Assembly: GCA_008692225.1 (NCBI GenBank)
Contig: VICG01000003.1
Location: forward strand, 2,349,501-2,413,500
Length of the DNA stretch: 64,000 nucleotides
Reading direction: 5' to 3'
Source: Monilinia fructicola
Lineage: Eukaryota > Ascomycota > Leotiomycetes > Helotiales > Sclerotiniaceae
Shown here piece by piece: positions 62,007 through 64,000 of the stretch (its first letter is position 1; the number at the start of each line of letters is the position of its first letter). Under the pieces are notes generated by a model that did no database searches, was not told where the DNA came from, and saw only the letters and a program-made list of their open reading frames with translations. The position numbers and the translations under genes are program-made.

Positions 62007-64000
62007 TTAAGTACTGGTGCTAATAGTTCTGTCTGCCTTATTTCCACTCCTCGGTTTCTTGAAGCAAGCAAATTCACTCTTGCTCGCCTCCCTTAACCTC
62101 TTCAAATCCACTCTCATCCCTGGCAGTATTTTTTGTAGCCTTGCTCTCGCCTCACCATCTGTACCCTTGTCCAACTCCAGATAGATTTGACTTGAAGTCT
62201 CAGTTGCTCGATCTGTTGTATACTGACTCATGGTCTGTGCAACAAATTCAATATCAAGTGTAGCTTGCATGAGAGAATTGAGGGGAAATCGTTGGCGTTG
62301 CTTGAAAGCCTCTAAAAATTCTAGGGATACTTGTTCTAAGAGATATGAAAGAACTTGAGCCGTGAGGGAAGAGGCAGTCGTGGAGACTTGAGTATGAACG
62401 ATAACTAGACATAGTAGGGCCTCATATACATAAGGACGAACTTCTTTAGGTTGCTCAGTTGGTGCCCAATCCGGTGCTAAAACCCCACGACGCACAATGG
62501 CGCGAAGAGCCTCAACAGTTGGTTTAGTATACGATTGAAAAAGACGAGCATCAATTTGCCCAAGGACATCTCTTATTGTCTTAGCTTCCTCTGTAAGTTT
62601 GACGGAGAAAGCGTTCTCAAATTGTGTTGTAAGATTTGGAACAACGTCGGCACGAAGGGCTTGCAGGTTGCTTAGAGTCAAAAGCATCCGGACATTCTAC
62701 AAACATTAATTCAGTTCTCGGAAGAAAATAAAGAGGTTTGACTTACGCGATCGCTAGCATCGACAGTTCCAGCACCCATGCTCGTAGCAATGACCATCGC
62801 CACAGGAGTCGCCAGGCCATCAGTATCAGCCGTCCAATCATCTTCTGCTTTCTTGACAGACCTTTCTGCGTTCTCTACCATCCCACTAAGCGCTTTGTAA
62901 AGGGTCGTCACAAACTGGCTACGAACCATTTGAAAGAGCTTGGCGGGTGGAGGGAGGACGATCTCGGCCGAGCCTGGTTTGATTGATGCATCGGAAATGT
63001 ACAGAATCTTTTGCATGCCTAAAAGAATTGCACTTTCAAAAGCACTGAAATTGGCTGGCATCCTGGTCAAGTCTCGTTGGTCTGGTGAACGCCTCCAATC
63101 TTCCAGGACCTTGATATTCTCGGCATCTTTATTCCATGCCGCGAGGATTGCAGTCACACATCTTTCACGTGCTCCTCCAACAAGAGCCTTTAATCTTTCC
63201 AAAGCTGAACCATCTCCATTGACCACAGGCGATATTCCTGACATCTCGCTTGCACCAGAACCTACTAACGCTAAAAACTTGGCTAAATAATGGACCCCAC
63301 TGGCGGAATTTGACCACGGTGGCCAGAAAGCAAATTTTTCCCAGGCTTCACCTCGTCTAGGAGATGGGGGTGGCAAGTTGTTCGGATCAAACGCGAATCG
63401 AGAACCTCGAAGGGCAGACGGAGTTAATGAATCAGCCGTTCTTGGCGTGCGTGGTGTCGGCGGTAGAGGTGAAAACAATGCCGAGATATCCTCAATTGGA
63501 GGATCGACGAACAGCTCGTATATACTCTCCCGAAGCATGTCTACCAGTTCGACCGTCCCTTGTTCCAAATTGACGACGTTCTCAGCAGAAAGTCTATGAT
63601 GCTCTCGAGACTTCCCATTAATACCCACTGGTAAGGCTTTCTGTGCCCTGCCATCGACAAAACTCTGAACAGTCTGCCAGAATTCTGTCACTTCTCCAAG
63701 AATACCTTGTGCTGAGAACATGCTATGCAAGAAAGTGTTCATCTTCTCCCATAGCTCAATTATGTCTGGAGAATCAACTGAAGTTTGTTTGTTATCGACA
63801 ACTTGGCGCCCAAGCGACCGCAAATGAGTAGCTATCAGTTGAGGAGCAGGCTTTTCAGCACTTGCAAGACGTCGTCGTAGAATCTCAATCTCTACCCTTG
63901 AACGATCGGAAGTAGTTTGAATCTTGACTTTGAGTTGGTCATAACGGCTTCGTAACCAAATCCAGATAGGATTATCAGTGACGCCCAATTCAAGTAATAT
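62007..64000 (-). CDS. SEC5: Exocyst complex subunit Sec5, 5' end outside window
   Basis: Minus-strand exons 64000-62747 (open to the window edge) and 62696-62007, joined by a 50-nt phase-0 intron that restores DASDR-NVRMLLTLSN. About 647 C-terminal residues are present. The segment LSNLQALRADVVPNLTTQFE, followed by a conserved VLGQIDARLFQSY, is characteristic of fungal Sec5. The region around FSPLPPTPRTPRTADSLTPS is a disordered, probably phosphorylated loop. Sec5 is part of the octameric exocyst that tethers secretory vesicles at the hyphal tip. The start codon and N-terminal domain are beyond base 64000. No frameshift is seen in this part. Confidence 0.88.

Noticed and set aside
1..64000. 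tRNA or rRNA genes
   Set aside because: I looked for TTCRANNC loops with matching acceptor stems and for conserved rRNA blocks and saw none that I could support by eye. A covariance-model scan would be decisive.

Overview
This window is eukaryotic nuclear DNA from a filamentous ascomycete (Pezizomycotina). Genes carry 46 to 96 nt GT-AG introns with CTAAC/CTAAT-type branch sites. The gene set and the CreA protein point to a leotiomycete, most likely Sclerotiniaceae (Botrytis/Sclerotinia-like). The family-level placement is inference from remembered protein resemblance, not a search.

Left gene block (1-12.3 kb). On the minus strand is the 5' part of the peroxisomal multifunctional beta-oxidation enzyme FOX2, which runs off the window start. 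Divergent from it is a Tda10-type glycerate kinase. Then come an ECM11-domain protein and a long-chain acyl-CoA synthetase (both minus), a 755-bp AT-rich island bounded by short inverted repeats, and an RKM5-type lysine methyltransferase (plus). Acyl-CoA synthetase and FOX2 are successive steps of fatty-acid use and lie about 5 kb apart.

Gene-poor middle (12.3-36 kb). No intact gene is convincing here. Between 14 and 18.5 kb there are coding-like but broken segments. From about 18.7 to 36 kb the DNA is dominated by microsatellites, homopurine/homopyrimidine tracts and repeated GTAC/CAGTA words. It ends in the long pyrimidine-rich leader of creA (36.1-37.4 kb), the two-zinc-finger carbon catabolite repressor. 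Downstream of creA are a 97-bp purine tract followed by a pyrimidine tract, and a strongly G/T-rich strand with G-quadruplex potential.

Sparse region (40-51 kb). It holds a textbook 255-bp MITE with 37-bp perfect terminal inverted repeats and TA target duplication, a small single-pass membrane protein and a short, atypical cytochrome P450.

Right gene block (51-64 kb). In order: a short-chain dehydrogenase, an uncharacterised protein, ORC4 (with AT-hooks and two PHD fingers fused before the AAA+ domain), a large low-complexity unknown protein, and the exocyst subunit SEC5 (minus, 5' end outside the window).

A theme across the window: at least seven otherwise well-conserved genes are interrupted by single-base frameshifts, and in every case the reading frame is recovered by removing one base, usually next to an identical base. 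This looks like consensus indel error in the assembly rather than a set of true pseudogenes, and gene models here should be corrected for it.
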